From: Deltaproteobacteria bacterium
Lineage (GTDB): Bacteria > Desulfobacterota > Syntrophia > Syntrophales > UBA5619
DNA: 15,928 nt
Direction: 5' to 3'
NCBI GenBank assembly: GCA_026388345.1
Contig: JAPLJY010000056.1
Coordinates: forward strand, 1-15,928
Below, in pieces: positions 1 through 6,697 of the stretch. A model generated the notes under the pieces. It ran no database searches. It was not told where the DNA came from and was given only the letters and a program-made list of their open reading frames with translations. The first letter of the stretch is position 1, and every line of letters starts with the position of its first letter. The translations under genes and the position numbers were made by a program.

Positions 1-361
1 GTCGCCTGATCCCGAGAATCCAGAGCAGTAACAGCATGATCAGAAAACAGAAGACCGGGTATCCCAGGAAACCGAGACACAGCGTCGCGGCGGCGGTAAT
101 GCCCAGAAATAGCAGGACCTGCTTGGCGTTGGCAGGGGTTGCGGCAGCGGGTTCACGCGTCTGCGGGGTTGCCCCTTTTCCAAACAGAAGATTCAACAGA
201 AAAAGGAGGGAGAGGATCATCAGAAGGATTCCCAGGCACAGGGGAAACAGACCCGATCCCGCCATCCGGAATGTCCCTATCGGCATCTGCAGGGAAAGAA
301 GGGCGGTGATCCCTCCGAAAAGGAAAACGATCCCACACCCGATCAGTTCATCCCTTTTCAT
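1..361 (-). CDS. tctB: TctB-family tricarboxylate transporter small membrane subunit, 3' end cut off
   Basis: The reverse strand is open from an ATG at 361 to the window edge, giving 120 codons with no stop. The product is very hydrophobic. Helix 1 is near residues 8-26 (after MKRDELIGCGIVFLFGG), a second lies near 38-58, a Pro/Ala/Thr-rich loop follows, and two more hydrophobic stretches lie near 80-120. This is the layout of TctB, the roughly 150-residue, four-helix subunit of tripartite tricarboxylate transporters, which work with the large TctA permease and a periplasmic TctC binding protein to import carboxylates. A GGGGAG motif six bases before the 361 ATG favours it over the ATG at 367. 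The tctA gene would be expected just beyond the left edge. No tctC lies upstream, where it is usual. The family call rests on hydropathy layout and N-terminal pattern only. Confidence 0.72.
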   Translation of the reverse strand, partial: MKRDELIGCGIVFLFGGITALLSLQMPIGTFRMAGSGLFPLCLGILLMILSLLFLLNLLFGKGATPQTREPAAATPANAKQVLLFLGITAAATLCLGFLGYPVFCFLIMLLLLWILGIRR

Positions 362-416
362 CTTCATCTCCCCACTTGAAACCCAATCGTCGGGAGATTG
401 CGGCGGCCGCTGCCAT
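348..416 (-). CDS. possible short leader ORF overlapping the tctB start
   Basis: A 22-codon frame starts at an ATG at 416, follows a GAGGAGAGAG ribosome-binding-like stretch, and begins with a run of alanines (MAAAAAISRRLGF). It ends at 348 in another frame, overlapping the tctB start at 361. The arrangement would allow translational coupling of tctB to the short ORF. The same frame is open further upstream, to about 540, without a convincing start, so it could also be the tail of a decayed gene. I do not recognise the sequence. Confidence 0.22.
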   Translation of the reverse strand: MAAAAAISRRLGFKWGDEDEKG

Positions 417-537
417 GATCTCTCTCCTCATCGCATCATTGACGACCTTCCTTGGGTTTTTTTCCTGTTCTGTCGAGAATGAACCACTCTCTCCTTCAAT
501 TGTGTGGACGATAACGCTCCGCCGGGAGACGGAAACT

Positions 538-577
538 GTTCCATAATACGAAACTTTGTTCCTAATAACAAAACTTT
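538..577. repeat. two tandem 20-bp operator-like repeats
   Basis: Two imperfect copies of a 17-bp unit with a period of 20 bp lie at 538-554 (GTTCCATAATACGAAAC) and 558-574 (GTTCCTAATAACAAAAC), each followed by TTT. Each unit has a GTTCC left half and a GAAAC/AAAAC right half around an AT-rich centre. A preceding GGAAAC (531-536) may be a degenerate third half-site. Spaced half-palindromes of this kind are typical of IclR-family operators, and IclR regulators often control carboxylate uptake. The regulator is not in this window, so the family is an inference. Confidence 0.55.
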
Positions 578-590
578 ACCCATATGTCAA
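562..590 (-). promoter_or_regulatory. sigma-70-like promoter driving tctB leftward
   Basis: On the reverse strand a consensus -35 TTGACA (585-590) is followed after 17 bases by TATTAG (562-567), which matches four of six -10 positions. Transcription would start near 555 and give a leader of about 190 bases before tctB. The -10 box lies inside one of two tandem operator-like repeats, an arrangement typical of repression. Confidence 0.5.
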
Positions 591-948
591 TATTTTTTTC
601 GCTCTCCCTGCCGATACCCGGCATTCTCCAAAATATACATATTTCCCCGGCACGATTTCTCTTGACATACGGAATAATTCATGTAGCGTCAGCGCATACA
701 AAGCACATGCAGCGCGGGATTAGTTACCGGTGCTGTATGACCACTCCTCATCTTTACTCCCCGTGATTTTTCACCTGCTGATCTTCGCTCTCCACCTTGG
801 TCATCGCTGTGCGGATACTCTCGGAATCAGTGCATGACTGTGCGTTTCCCAGGGAAAATGCCATTGACAAATCGTTTGGAATGGAAAGGCATTGTGAAAC
901 GAACACTGATGCCCTGCGTCCATGGTGACCGGCGTGAGGGGAGTGGGT
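591..948. other. intergenic region upstream of the amidohydrolase
   Basis: No convincing gene is seen in these 358 bases. A TTGACA at 662-667 followed after 16 bases by TAGCGT (684-689) is a weak candidate promoter for the rightward genes. It would give a leader of about 250 bases. A GAGGGGAG ribosome binding site at 936-943 belongs to the next gene. A reverse-strand open frame at 754-1056 overlaps that gene's start and looks like a chance frame. Confidence 0.4.
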
Positions 949-2187
949 ATGCGGATCGACTGCCATTGTCATGTTTTCAATAATGATTGCATTCCCGTCA
1001 AAGGACTTATGCAAAGCCGGTTCGGTATTGTCGTCGGCAGTCGTCTTACTGACCACATCAACTCATCCCAAGAAGATCGCACCATTCCACACCGGGATGA
1101 GTTGCGGAGTCATTTGACCCTTGATCTTGCATCATTACTCGATTCCCTGACGGATCCGGCGGAGAAGGACGGCATCCGCTATCTTATTGAACATCCGTAC
1201 GATTTCGTCAGGTTTGCTCTAATCGGCGGGAAGAACATGACGGATATCGTCGCCGGTATGATGAAAAAGGCAAAAAATATCGACATCTGGGTTCCCCTGA
1301 TGATGGATACGGAAAAAGGGTTCGAGGGAAGCGCCTCGTCAATCAGCTTCGATGAGCAGAAGCGGATCATGATGGATCTAACAGCCACCGCCCGGGGGAG
1401 GATCTGGCCTTTCTTCGCCTACGATCCGCGATCGCGGCCCGTTGACGCGGTCCAGAACGCCATCGAGAGGGAGGGATTTGTGGGGGTAAAGCTCTACCCT
1501 CCTTTGGGTTTCAAGCCGTGCGGCAATGATGACGGCGAAGTTAACAACAGGCTGGAGAGCCTGTATCAGTATTGCGTTGCCGGGAGGAACGAGCCCATCC
1601 CGATCACGGCCCATTGCAGTTGGAGCGATGGCGTTTTTTCGAACCGTGCAGTACCCGGGATCAGCGCATACAAGGAATACTACCGGGACATGGCCCATCC
1701 GTCGCACTGGGAAAAAGTGCTTAAGCGATACGGGAACCTGAAGCTGAATCTCGCCCACTTTGGCGGTGCAGGAGAATGGGAACAACGGGCGCTGGGAGGT
1801 CCATCGGCAGCCGTAGATAAAAACTGGGTGGATACCATCCTGCGGCTCATGCGCGAGCATGAAAACGTCTATACGGATCTTTCCTTCCACGGAATCCTGA
1901 CTACGAAAAATGGCGACGCCTACAGGAGGGCACTGCTGGAAAAGATTGGCGGCGTGGAGAAGCGGGTCCTTCTGGGAAGCGACTGGTACATGTCGGCCAT
2001 TCAGTGCGACCTTGCTGATTACTGGCGGAACTTCGCGACCCTCTTCCCCGACCTGTTTGATTCCATGACCGGACCAAACGCGTTACGGTTTTTGCGCTCT
2101 GAGGCATCAGAGGCATTTTTACCCGCTTTTCTCACATCGCGACATGGGCATGACGGGCAATTTGTGGATCTGTTTAACGGATCATGA
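949..2187 (+). CDS. amidohydrolase-superfamily (Amidohydro_2-like) metal-dependent hydrolase
   Basis: A 412-residue protein, predicted cytoplasmic, with no signal peptide. Signature residues of the amidohydrolase TIM barrel are visible in order: the strand-1 HxH motif (D4, H6, H8 in RIDCHCHVF), a lysine in GVKLYPP (about K181), His in PITAHCSW (about H222), His in LNLAHFGG (about H270) and the catalytic Asp in LLGSDWY (about D345). These support a metal-dependent hydrolase or decarboxylase of the Amidohydro_2/ACMSD type, but the substrate cannot be read from sequence. The ATG at 949 is chosen because GAGGGGAG sits five bases before it and the HxH motif follows at once. The in-frame ATG at 922 lacks such a site. 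The metallophosphoesterase gene starts 18 bases after the stop, so the two are probably cotranscribed. Confidence 0.82.
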   Translation: MRIDCHCHVFNNDCIPVKGLMQSRFGIVVGSRLTDHINSSQEDRTIPHRDELRSHLTLDLASLLDSLTDPAEKDGIRYLIEHPYDFVRFALIGGKNMTDIVAGMMKKAKNIDIWVPLMMDTEKGFEGSASSISFDEQKRIMMDLTATARGRIWPFFAYDPRSRPVDAVQNAIEREGFVGVKLYPPLGFKPCGNDDGEVNNRLESLYQYCVAGRNEPIPITAHCSWSDGVFSNRAVPGISAYKEYYRDMAHPSHWEKVLKRYGNLKLNLAHFGGAGEWEQRALGGPSAAVDKNWVDTILRLMREHENVYTDLSFHGILTTKNGDAYRRALLEKIGGVEKRVLLGSDWYMSAIQCDLADYWRNFATLFPDLFDSMTGPNALRFLRSEASEAFLPAFLTSRHGHDGQFVDLFNGS

Positions 2188-2205
2188 AATGAAAGGAGAT
2201 AAACC

Positions 2206-3462
2206 ATGCTGGTTTTTTTAAGTGATGTCCATATGACGGATGGCAGCTCGGGAGAAACGATTAAACCAACGGCATTCAGGATCGTGGTGGAAAACATCTG
2301 TAAACTGGCGGACTCAGTGAAACCGCTCGAAGAAATACGGCTGGTCCTGTTGGGGGATATCTTTGACATTATCAGATCCGCCCGCTGGCTTGCCAACGCC
2401 GTCAGGCCATGGGATGTCGCCGGACCCCTGCAGGAGCAAATCGTCCAGCAGATTCTCGAAAAAATTATAACCAATAATCAAGTTTCATTGGGGTATTTCA
2501 ATAACCTTCGGGAATACGCAGCGAAGATTGGGGTTCATTTCGACATCACCTATGTCATTGGCAATCATGACTGGCTCATTAACCGCTACCCCAATTGCCG
2601 GGCCACGGTGGCAAAAGCCCTGGGGGTTGCCGCCGGAAACGTTCCTTTTCCATCCCAGTTGTTTGAGCCAAGTTATAAAGTGTTTGCCCGACACGGTGAT
2701 TATTACGATGAATTCAATTACATGGGCGATCGCGATGCTTCGTCTATCGGCGATGCCATCGTGATCGAATTGCTCAATAAGTATCCTCAAGAGGCAACCC
2801 GGAGATTAACAGACCTGGTTAACGCTAGGTCCGTCACGATACCGGAAATGGACTGGATCACAACACAACTGAAGGAGTTGGATAACATCCGGCCGCTTCT
2901 CGATGCGCCGTCCTGGGTGCTGATGGTGGCGAACAAGACGGAAAATGAGGTTGCCCGTAAGGCTATTGAACAAGTTTGGGATGATTGTGTAGATAATTTC
3001 TTTAAGGTGCCTTTCGTTCAGAGTCAGGATAAATTTCTGTGGCCCGACAAGATCGACCTCCTGCAGATTGCGCTGCAGCTCTCCTCCCACACATCCAAAA
3101 AGATGCTGGAAAAGATCTGTGAACTTAAGGAGAAGTTGTTCCCGGAAGATAAAGCCGGAGGATATGACAACCACGCCTTTCAGGAACCGCGGGTCCGGTC
3201 CGGTGAAGCAAATTTCGTTCTCTATGGCCATACACATGATTACGTGATGGTCCCCATGGATCAAACGTCCATCCCGGGCGGGCCGACCCAGGATAAAATC
3301 TACTTCAATACCGGCACCTGGCGAAAGACTTGGAACAAGGTCCAGTTCGATCCCGCGAATCGCGAATTCATCGGCTGGCATGTCCTCACGTATGTGGCTA
3401 TCTTCAAGCCATCGGAAAATGGTCCCTATAACTTCGAAGTTTGGAACGCCGCGCTGGGCTAA
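2206..3462 (+). CDS. calcineurin-like metallophosphoesterase
   Basis: A 418-residue protein with the full dinuclear metallophosphoesterase signature: D-x-H in LSDVHMTD (D7, H9), GDxxD in LLGDIFD (D51, D54), GNHD in VIGNHDW (N120-D122), a metal-ligand His in ARHGDYYD (about H163) and GHTH (341-344). It should hydrolyse a phosphomonoester or phosphodiester using two divalent metals. There is no signal peptide or membrane segment. An insert of about 170 residues, mostly charged and helical, lies between the fourth and fifth motifs and makes the protein longer than minimal family members. It may define specificity. A strong AAAGGAG site precedes the ATG, 18 bases after the amidohydrolase stop. 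The pairing suggests two successive hydrolytic steps on one substrate, which is an inference. Nucleotidase, UDP-sugar or cyclic-nucleotide substrates remain possible. Confidence 0.85.
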   Translation: MLVFLSDVHMTDGSSGETIKPTAFRIVVENICKLADSVKPLEEIRLVLLGDIFDIIRSARWLANAVRPWDVAGPLQEQIVQQILEKIITNNQVSLGYFNNLREYAAKIGVHFDITYVIGNHDWLINRYPNCRATVAKALGVAAGNVPFPSQLFEPSYKVFARHGDYYDEFNYMGDRDASSIGDAIVIELLNKYPQEATRRLTDLVNARSVTIPEMDWITTQLKELDNIRPLLDAPSWVLMVANKTENEVARKAIEQVWDDCVDNFFKVPFVQSQDKFLWPDKIDLLQIALQLSSHTSKKMLEKICELKEKLFPEDKAGGYDNHAFQEPRVRSGEANFVLYGHTHDYVMVPMDQTSIPGGPTQDKIYFNTGTWRKTWNKVQFDPANREFIGWHVLTYVAIFKPSENGPYNFEVWNAALG

Positions 3463-3667
3463 GACAGCGCTTCCAAGGCGGCAAAGTAGAGGTAAGCGAA
3501 CGGAACACAGACGGAAAACTATGTCCCCGTATCGGACCGGTTTTAACACGTTCAACTGGATTGATGGAAAAGGGAGCAGCTTGAATTTCTAAAGTCACGG
3601 CACTTTGGATTGTAAAGGGGGAAAAACCTAACCAACACCAACGAATATATCTAAGGAGGGAAAGAAC

Positions 3668-4155
3668 ATGCCCATGTCACTCGCCAAAGCGCCGGGTGTC
3701 CCCACCCAGCTCACACCGGGTACGTCCTCTGCGACCTCCTCCTCCACCCCCGACCTATCCGCTCGCGGCGCAAAGCTCCTCGCCGGCACAGTCGGCCTTC
3801 GCTGCCGGAATTTCACGTATGACGTGGAATCCGTCCAGTTGCTCCTCAAGCTGAACGACAAGCGCTTCGGACTTACCAAGCCGCCCTCCTACATCATCAA
3901 CACGCCGAATACACCTGGACGGGCCGATTGGATGTGGATGTGGTGGCCGACCCCAATCAAGTGGCAACGAACGATCAACTGTGCGTCGATGTCGCCGGCT
4001 GGTTCTGGGACCTGCACGGCCTAAATGTCATCGCCGACCGCAACGATCTCGAGACGATTACCCGGAGGATCAACGGCGGCCTGAACGGCCTCGATGACCG
4101 GCCGCGGCTTCTTTTGCGGGCGAAAATGCTGGTTGGGGCATGTAAAGGTAGTTAA
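3668..4155 (+). pseudogene. broken peptidoglycan-binding / GH19-type endolysin-like gene
   Basis: The gene starts with a perfect AAGGAGGG site (3653-3660) and an ATG at 3668. After a Thr/Ser/Pro-rich start the product carries VGLRCRNFTYDVESVQLLLK, matching the start of peptidoglycan-binding repeats of the 'DVxxVQxLLN' kind. Near 3900-3930 sense shifts to another frame, which reads TGRLDVDVVADPN, then AGWFWDLHGLN, then ITRRINGGLNGLDDR. That is the characteristic C-terminal end of GH19 chitinase-like endolysins and lysozyme-type effectors. The catalytic centre between the two is missing, and the first frame continues as nonsense to a stop at 4024. An internal deletion plus frameshift best explains this. 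GH19 proteins with such a binding domain occur in phages and as type VI secretion cargo, and nothing nearby decides between these. A sequencing error could explain the frameshift but not the missing middle. Confidence 0.65.
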
Positions 4156-4299
4156 GACTCACATCGGGAAGGATAGATGGTTGATTGATCACGCCGGCGG
4201 CATGACTGCCGTCATCCCGCAAAGACCATCGTGAACCGGCCCTGATCGTAAGGAGCTTTAATCCGAGAGACGGAATTCCCAACAAAGGAGGGTGGGGAG

Positions 4300-5334
4300 A
4301 TGCTGAAATCCAGAAGTATGCCGGCTGTATGGATTGTCCTGATCTGGTTTTTGGTCATGATATTTCCAGGCGGTTGCGCAAAGAAGGCGACGCTGAAGGA
4401 AGAGGCCATGGTCACCCAGGAGCAGAAAGCGGTTGCCCAAGTGGCGGAAGAAGCGGCGGTGGTGGACGCTCATGCCACCAGAGAGAGAGCCCTGCGGGAA
4501 CAGGCTTTGAGGGATCAGGCGGCGCGTGAAGCGGCCGAGAGAGCGACCAGGGAAGCGGCGCCGAGGGAACAGGCCCTGAGAGATGATGCCGCGGCGCGTG
4601 AAGCGGTCGAGAGAGCGACCAGGGAAGCGGCGTCGAGGGAACAGGCTGGTCGTGGGAGGACACCCGTCGGGGTGGTCGCATCCGCACAGCCGGCGGTCGT
4701 CATTAGCAAGCATGTGTCACCTGAATTCGGTGCCGACGCGGCCCTCCTCGCGCGTCGCGAGGCCTATCGCAAGGAACTGAAGCAAGCTTCCTACACGTTT
4801 AACCCTCCTTCTCCAATCAAGGTGGCTAAGCCAGTAACTGTCCATTTTTGGCTTGACCCCCTCGCTGAGCCCATGCGTCTTGCTGAGGAACTCAAGGCCG
4901 AGTTACTGAAGATGCGACCCGGCGAGACGCCTAAAACCAAGGCAGGGCGCATGGATTGGAGTCCGAAGATGCGCGCAAAACTCACCGGCGATGACTTCGT
5001 CATCATCCCAACAGAAGGGAAAGATTTCGACGGCCTAAAAACTCTTTCCGCCACTCGTCGCACGGAATGGAGCTGGGACGTGAAGGCGAAAAACGTCGGA
5101 CCGCAGCTTCCTCTACATCTCAAGGTTTGGGCCGTTTTGCCTCAGGAACTTGGGGATCCCGATGAAGTACTCAAGCTGGACGAACTCATTCATGTGGAAG
5201 TCACTTTTCTTTGGTTAGTGGACGAGTTTTGGGAAAAATACTGGAAGGGGATTCTGGGAGGTCTCGGTACCGCGCTTGCAGGCGCAATCACCGCATGGTG
5301 GAATATCCGGCGACGAAAGGCGGCAGGGGGCTGA
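4300..5334 (+). CDS. putative lipoprotein with charged repeats, beta-rich domain and C-terminal membrane helix
   Basis: A 344-residue protein of unknown function. The N-terminus has basic residues, a hydrophobic core (about 9-22) and a Cys at 26 in IFPGGC. This suggests a lipoprotein signal, although the residue at -3 is Pro, which is poor for a lipobox. Residues about 32-118 are a highly charged Ala/Arg/Glu-rich, probably helical segment with a 23-24-residue tandem duplication. Residues about 150-310 look beta-rich, with a pattern (KLTGDDFVI, then TEWSWDVKAKNVG, LHLKVWAV, HVEVTFLW) that I associate with membrane-anchored beta-sandwich domains in bacterial signalling or conflict proteins. Residues about 316-338 form a hydrophobic helix followed by RRRK. 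An AAAGGAGG site lies seven bases before the ATG. It is probably anchored at both ends and facing the periplasm. The domain assignment is from memory and tentative. Confidence 0.6.
   Translation: MLKSRSMPAVWIVLIWFLVMIFPGGCAKKATLKEEAMVTQEQKAVAQVAEEAAVVDAHATRERALREQALRDQAAREAAERATREAAPREQALRDDAAAREAVERATREAASREQAGRGRTPVGVVASAQPAVVISKHVSPEFGADAALLARREAYRKELKQASYTFNPPSPIKVAKPVTVHFWLDPLAEPMRLAEELKAELLKMRPGETPKTKAGRMDWSPKMRAKLTGDDFVIIPTEGKDFDGLKTLSATRRTEWSWDVKAKNVGPQLPLHLKVWAVLPQELGDPDEVLKLDELIHVEVTFLWLVDEFWEKYWKGILGGLGTALAGAITAWWNIRRRKAAGG
4495..4635 (+). repeat. in-frame tandem duplication in the lipoprotein gene
   Basis: Two in-frame copies, at 4495-4563 and 4564-4635, encode REQALRD..AREA.ERATREAA with one residue of length difference. 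A partial third copy (REQA) follows. The DNA copies are close to identical, which points to recent slippage or unequal recombination. The product would be an extended charged helix, so copy number may vary between strains. Confidence 0.75.
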
Positions 5335-5371
5335 GAAAAGCCTCGCGTGACGCCCATGTCATCTCCAAATT

Positions 5372-5608
5372 CTATGTAGGGCCTTTGGATCCTACTTCTT
5401 CAATGGCATCGGTTTCGAATTGCTCGTGGATACTCACTGTTGCGGATACGAGCAAGCCGGCAGTAGAATCTAAATACTCGATATATTCGGCATCCGGTCA
5501 ATTCTTGTAAACGACCAAATCATAATCGCCTGCACCTAGTTCTGCGTGCCTATCTATCAATGCTCGTAGTAGTCTGTCGAGATCACAACACACCCGAACA
5601 TCTAATCA
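5372..5608 (-). pseudogene. remnant of a small unrecognised gene with an in-frame stop
   Basis: On the reverse strand one frame reads as plausible protein through both halves. The first half has DLDRLLRALIDRHAELGAG followed by DYDLVVYKN, ending in TGA (5498-5500). The same frame continues PDAEYIEYLDST, then VSATVSIHEQFETDAIEEV, to a TAG at 5372. Together this is about 77 residues with a single stop inside and no good start codon or ribosome binding site. A GTG at 5593 would give 31 residues up to the TGA. Composition is protein-like and without low-complexity runs, unlike the opposite strand. I do not recognise the family. The stretch abuts an attC-like palindrome at 5611-5694, so it may be a decayed gene cassette. 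The TGA is not in a setting that suggests selenocysteine. Confidence 0.4.
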
Positions 5609-5610
5609 CC

Positions 5611-5694
5611 CCCTAACGGCGCTGCGGATCAGCGGCTGAAGTTCACGCGAGCTTGCTCGCGGGGACGGCTGTCCGCTGCGGTCGCTTGATGGCC
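5611..5694. repeat. attC-like palindromic element with a perfect internal hairpin
   Basis: The segment begins CCCTAACGGCGCTGCGG and ends CCGCTGCGGTCGCTTGATGGCC-like (5675-5694), resembling the arms of proteobacterial integron attC sites. One core (CCCTAAC, or GTTAGGG on the other strand) is nearly canonical. The other, TTGATGGC, is degenerate. In the middle, CGCGAGC (5646-5652) and GCTCGCG (5655-5661) form a perfect 7-bp stem around TT. The arms pair only partly (CCGCTG/CAGCGG blocks), so the site is either decayed or a different palindromic repeat. No integrase gene is in the window. Confidence 0.33.
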
Positions 5695-5707
5695 AAGCGG
5701 TAGCGCC

Positions 5708-5737
5708 GATGGCTGGGCGCGAAGCGTCCGAGCCATC
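5708..5737. repeat. strong imperfect hairpin
   Basis: GATGGCT (5708-5714) pairs perfectly with AGCCATC (5731-5737), and the inner GGGCGC/GCGTCC arms extend the stem around a GAA loop with one G-T pair and one bulged G. No T-run follows on either strand, so it is not a classical intrinsic terminator. It lies just beyond the 3' end of the reverse-strand hydrolase gene and could stabilise that transcript. It could also be part of the neighbouring palindromic scar. Confidence 0.45.
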
Positions 5738-5827
5738 ATTCGTGATTAGGGGAGGGAAGGCTGCAGCGAAGCCGCTTGCTGACCATCCCCTCGATCGTGT
5801 TGGGCGGGAACGCTGTGAGCCATCGTT

Positions 5828-6604
5828 TCAAGATGCCGTCCGCAGCGGCCTGAGCCAGTCACCGGCATATTCGGCGACCTCTTGCCACCGAGGCTCGGCC
5901 ACGACCCAGTGGGCATGATTTTCGAATTTCTTGTAGGTCGATACTGCCTTGTACTTCCTCGCCACCCGGCAGACGACCGATGCAGGGGTGATGCGGTCTT
6001 GGGCGCCGGCAACCACCAACACGGGGCAGGTCACTTTGGACTCATCAACCCTTGACGCACCCCTTGAGTCGCAGAGCCAATAGCCGATTTCGAACGCCAC
6101 CCTCCCGGATTCATAGACGAACTTGTCGTAGGTTTCCTTCCGTTCCTTCTCTGGCAGCAGGTGCAGCATCGAATAGACCGCCTCGCCAAATGTCTGGCGC
6201 ATCGGTTTTCTCCAGAAGCCCCAATTCGTCTGGACGGACCAGAAGCTCCTTAACACGGACGGAGTGAGGGCCACGATGCCGGATGGTGATGCGGGGGCGA
6301 GCAAAACAAGGGCCTTGGCGAGTCCCCTGGCCCCCAGAATCTGGGCCAGCAGACCTCCCATGGAGTGGCCCATCAGAATCGGTTTCGCGCCGAGTTGCCT
6401 CACCTCCTGTTCGAGAGCCTCGGCGTAGTCCAGCAGACTGGTCGTCCCGAGACGAGGGTCCGGAACGCCTCGCGGGTCCATGTCGTGGTAGGGCAATGTG
6501 GCAGCGACGCAGCGGTATCCCTCCCCTTCAAACACACGCCGGTAGTTCTCCCAGTAAAATGGCCCGCCCCACATTCCGTGAATCATGAAGATCGTGTCAG
6601 CCAT
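5828..6604 (-). CDS. alpha/beta-hydrolase fold protein (esterase/lipase-like)
   Basis: A 258-residue, probably cytoplasmic hydrolase. The oxyanion-hole region is MIHGMWGG near residue 7, the nucleophile elbow is GHSMGG (Ser at about 100), the acid is Asp in AGAQDRITP (about 203) and the catalytic His is in FENHAHWVV (about 231), so the full Ser-Asp-His triad is present in order. The length is normal for the fold. The substrate cannot be predicted; related proteins act on esters, lactones or acyl groups. An AGGGAG site precedes the ATG at 6604. The gene lies 93 bases downstream of the porin gene on the same strand, but a good promoter in the gap suggests it can also be expressed alone. Confidence 0.85.
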   Translation of the reverse strand: MADTIFMIHGMWGGPFYWENYRRVFEGEGYRCVAATLPYHDMDPRGVPDPRLGTTSLLDYAEALEQEVRQLGAKPILMGHSMGGLLAQILGARGLAKALVLLAPASPSGIVALTPSVLRSFWSVQTNWGFWRKPMRQTFGEAVYSMLHLLPEKERKETYDKFVYESGRVAFEIGYWLCDSRGASRVDESKVTCPVLVVAGAQDRITPASVVCRVARKYKAVSTYKKFENHAHWVVAEPRWQEVAEYAGDWLRPLRTAS

Positions 6605-6645
6605 TTCTCTCCCTTCCGACGTAACGGAGTGCCACCCAACTACCG

Positions 6646-6675
6646 ATTATATGGTTTCCGCATAACACACGGCAA
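6646..6675 (-). promoter_or_regulatory. promoter for the alpha/beta hydrolase
   Basis: On the reverse strand TTGCCG (6670-6675) is followed after 18 bases by a perfect TATAAT (6646-6651), about 40 bases before the hydrolase start codon. The -35 box matches four of six positions. This gives the hydrolase its own transcription start downstream of the porin gene. Confidence 0.55.
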
Positions 6676-6697
6676 TTCACCTCTACAACCGTTCTCG

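Noticed and set aside
36..482. Forward-strand open frame of 148 codons at the left end
   Set aside because: Its product is Arg/Pro-rich and unlike any family, whereas the reverse strand encodes a clear multi-helix TctB-like protein with a good ribosome binding site.
922..948. Upstream ATG at 922 as start of the amidohydrolase
   Set aside because: It would place the ribosome binding site GAGGGGAG inside the gene; the ATG at 949 has correct spacing and leads directly into the HxH motif.
5498..5500. Second in-frame TGA considered as selenocysteine
   Set aside because: The surrounding sequence is decayed, has no start signal, no Cys-like setting and no comparable stem-loop after it.
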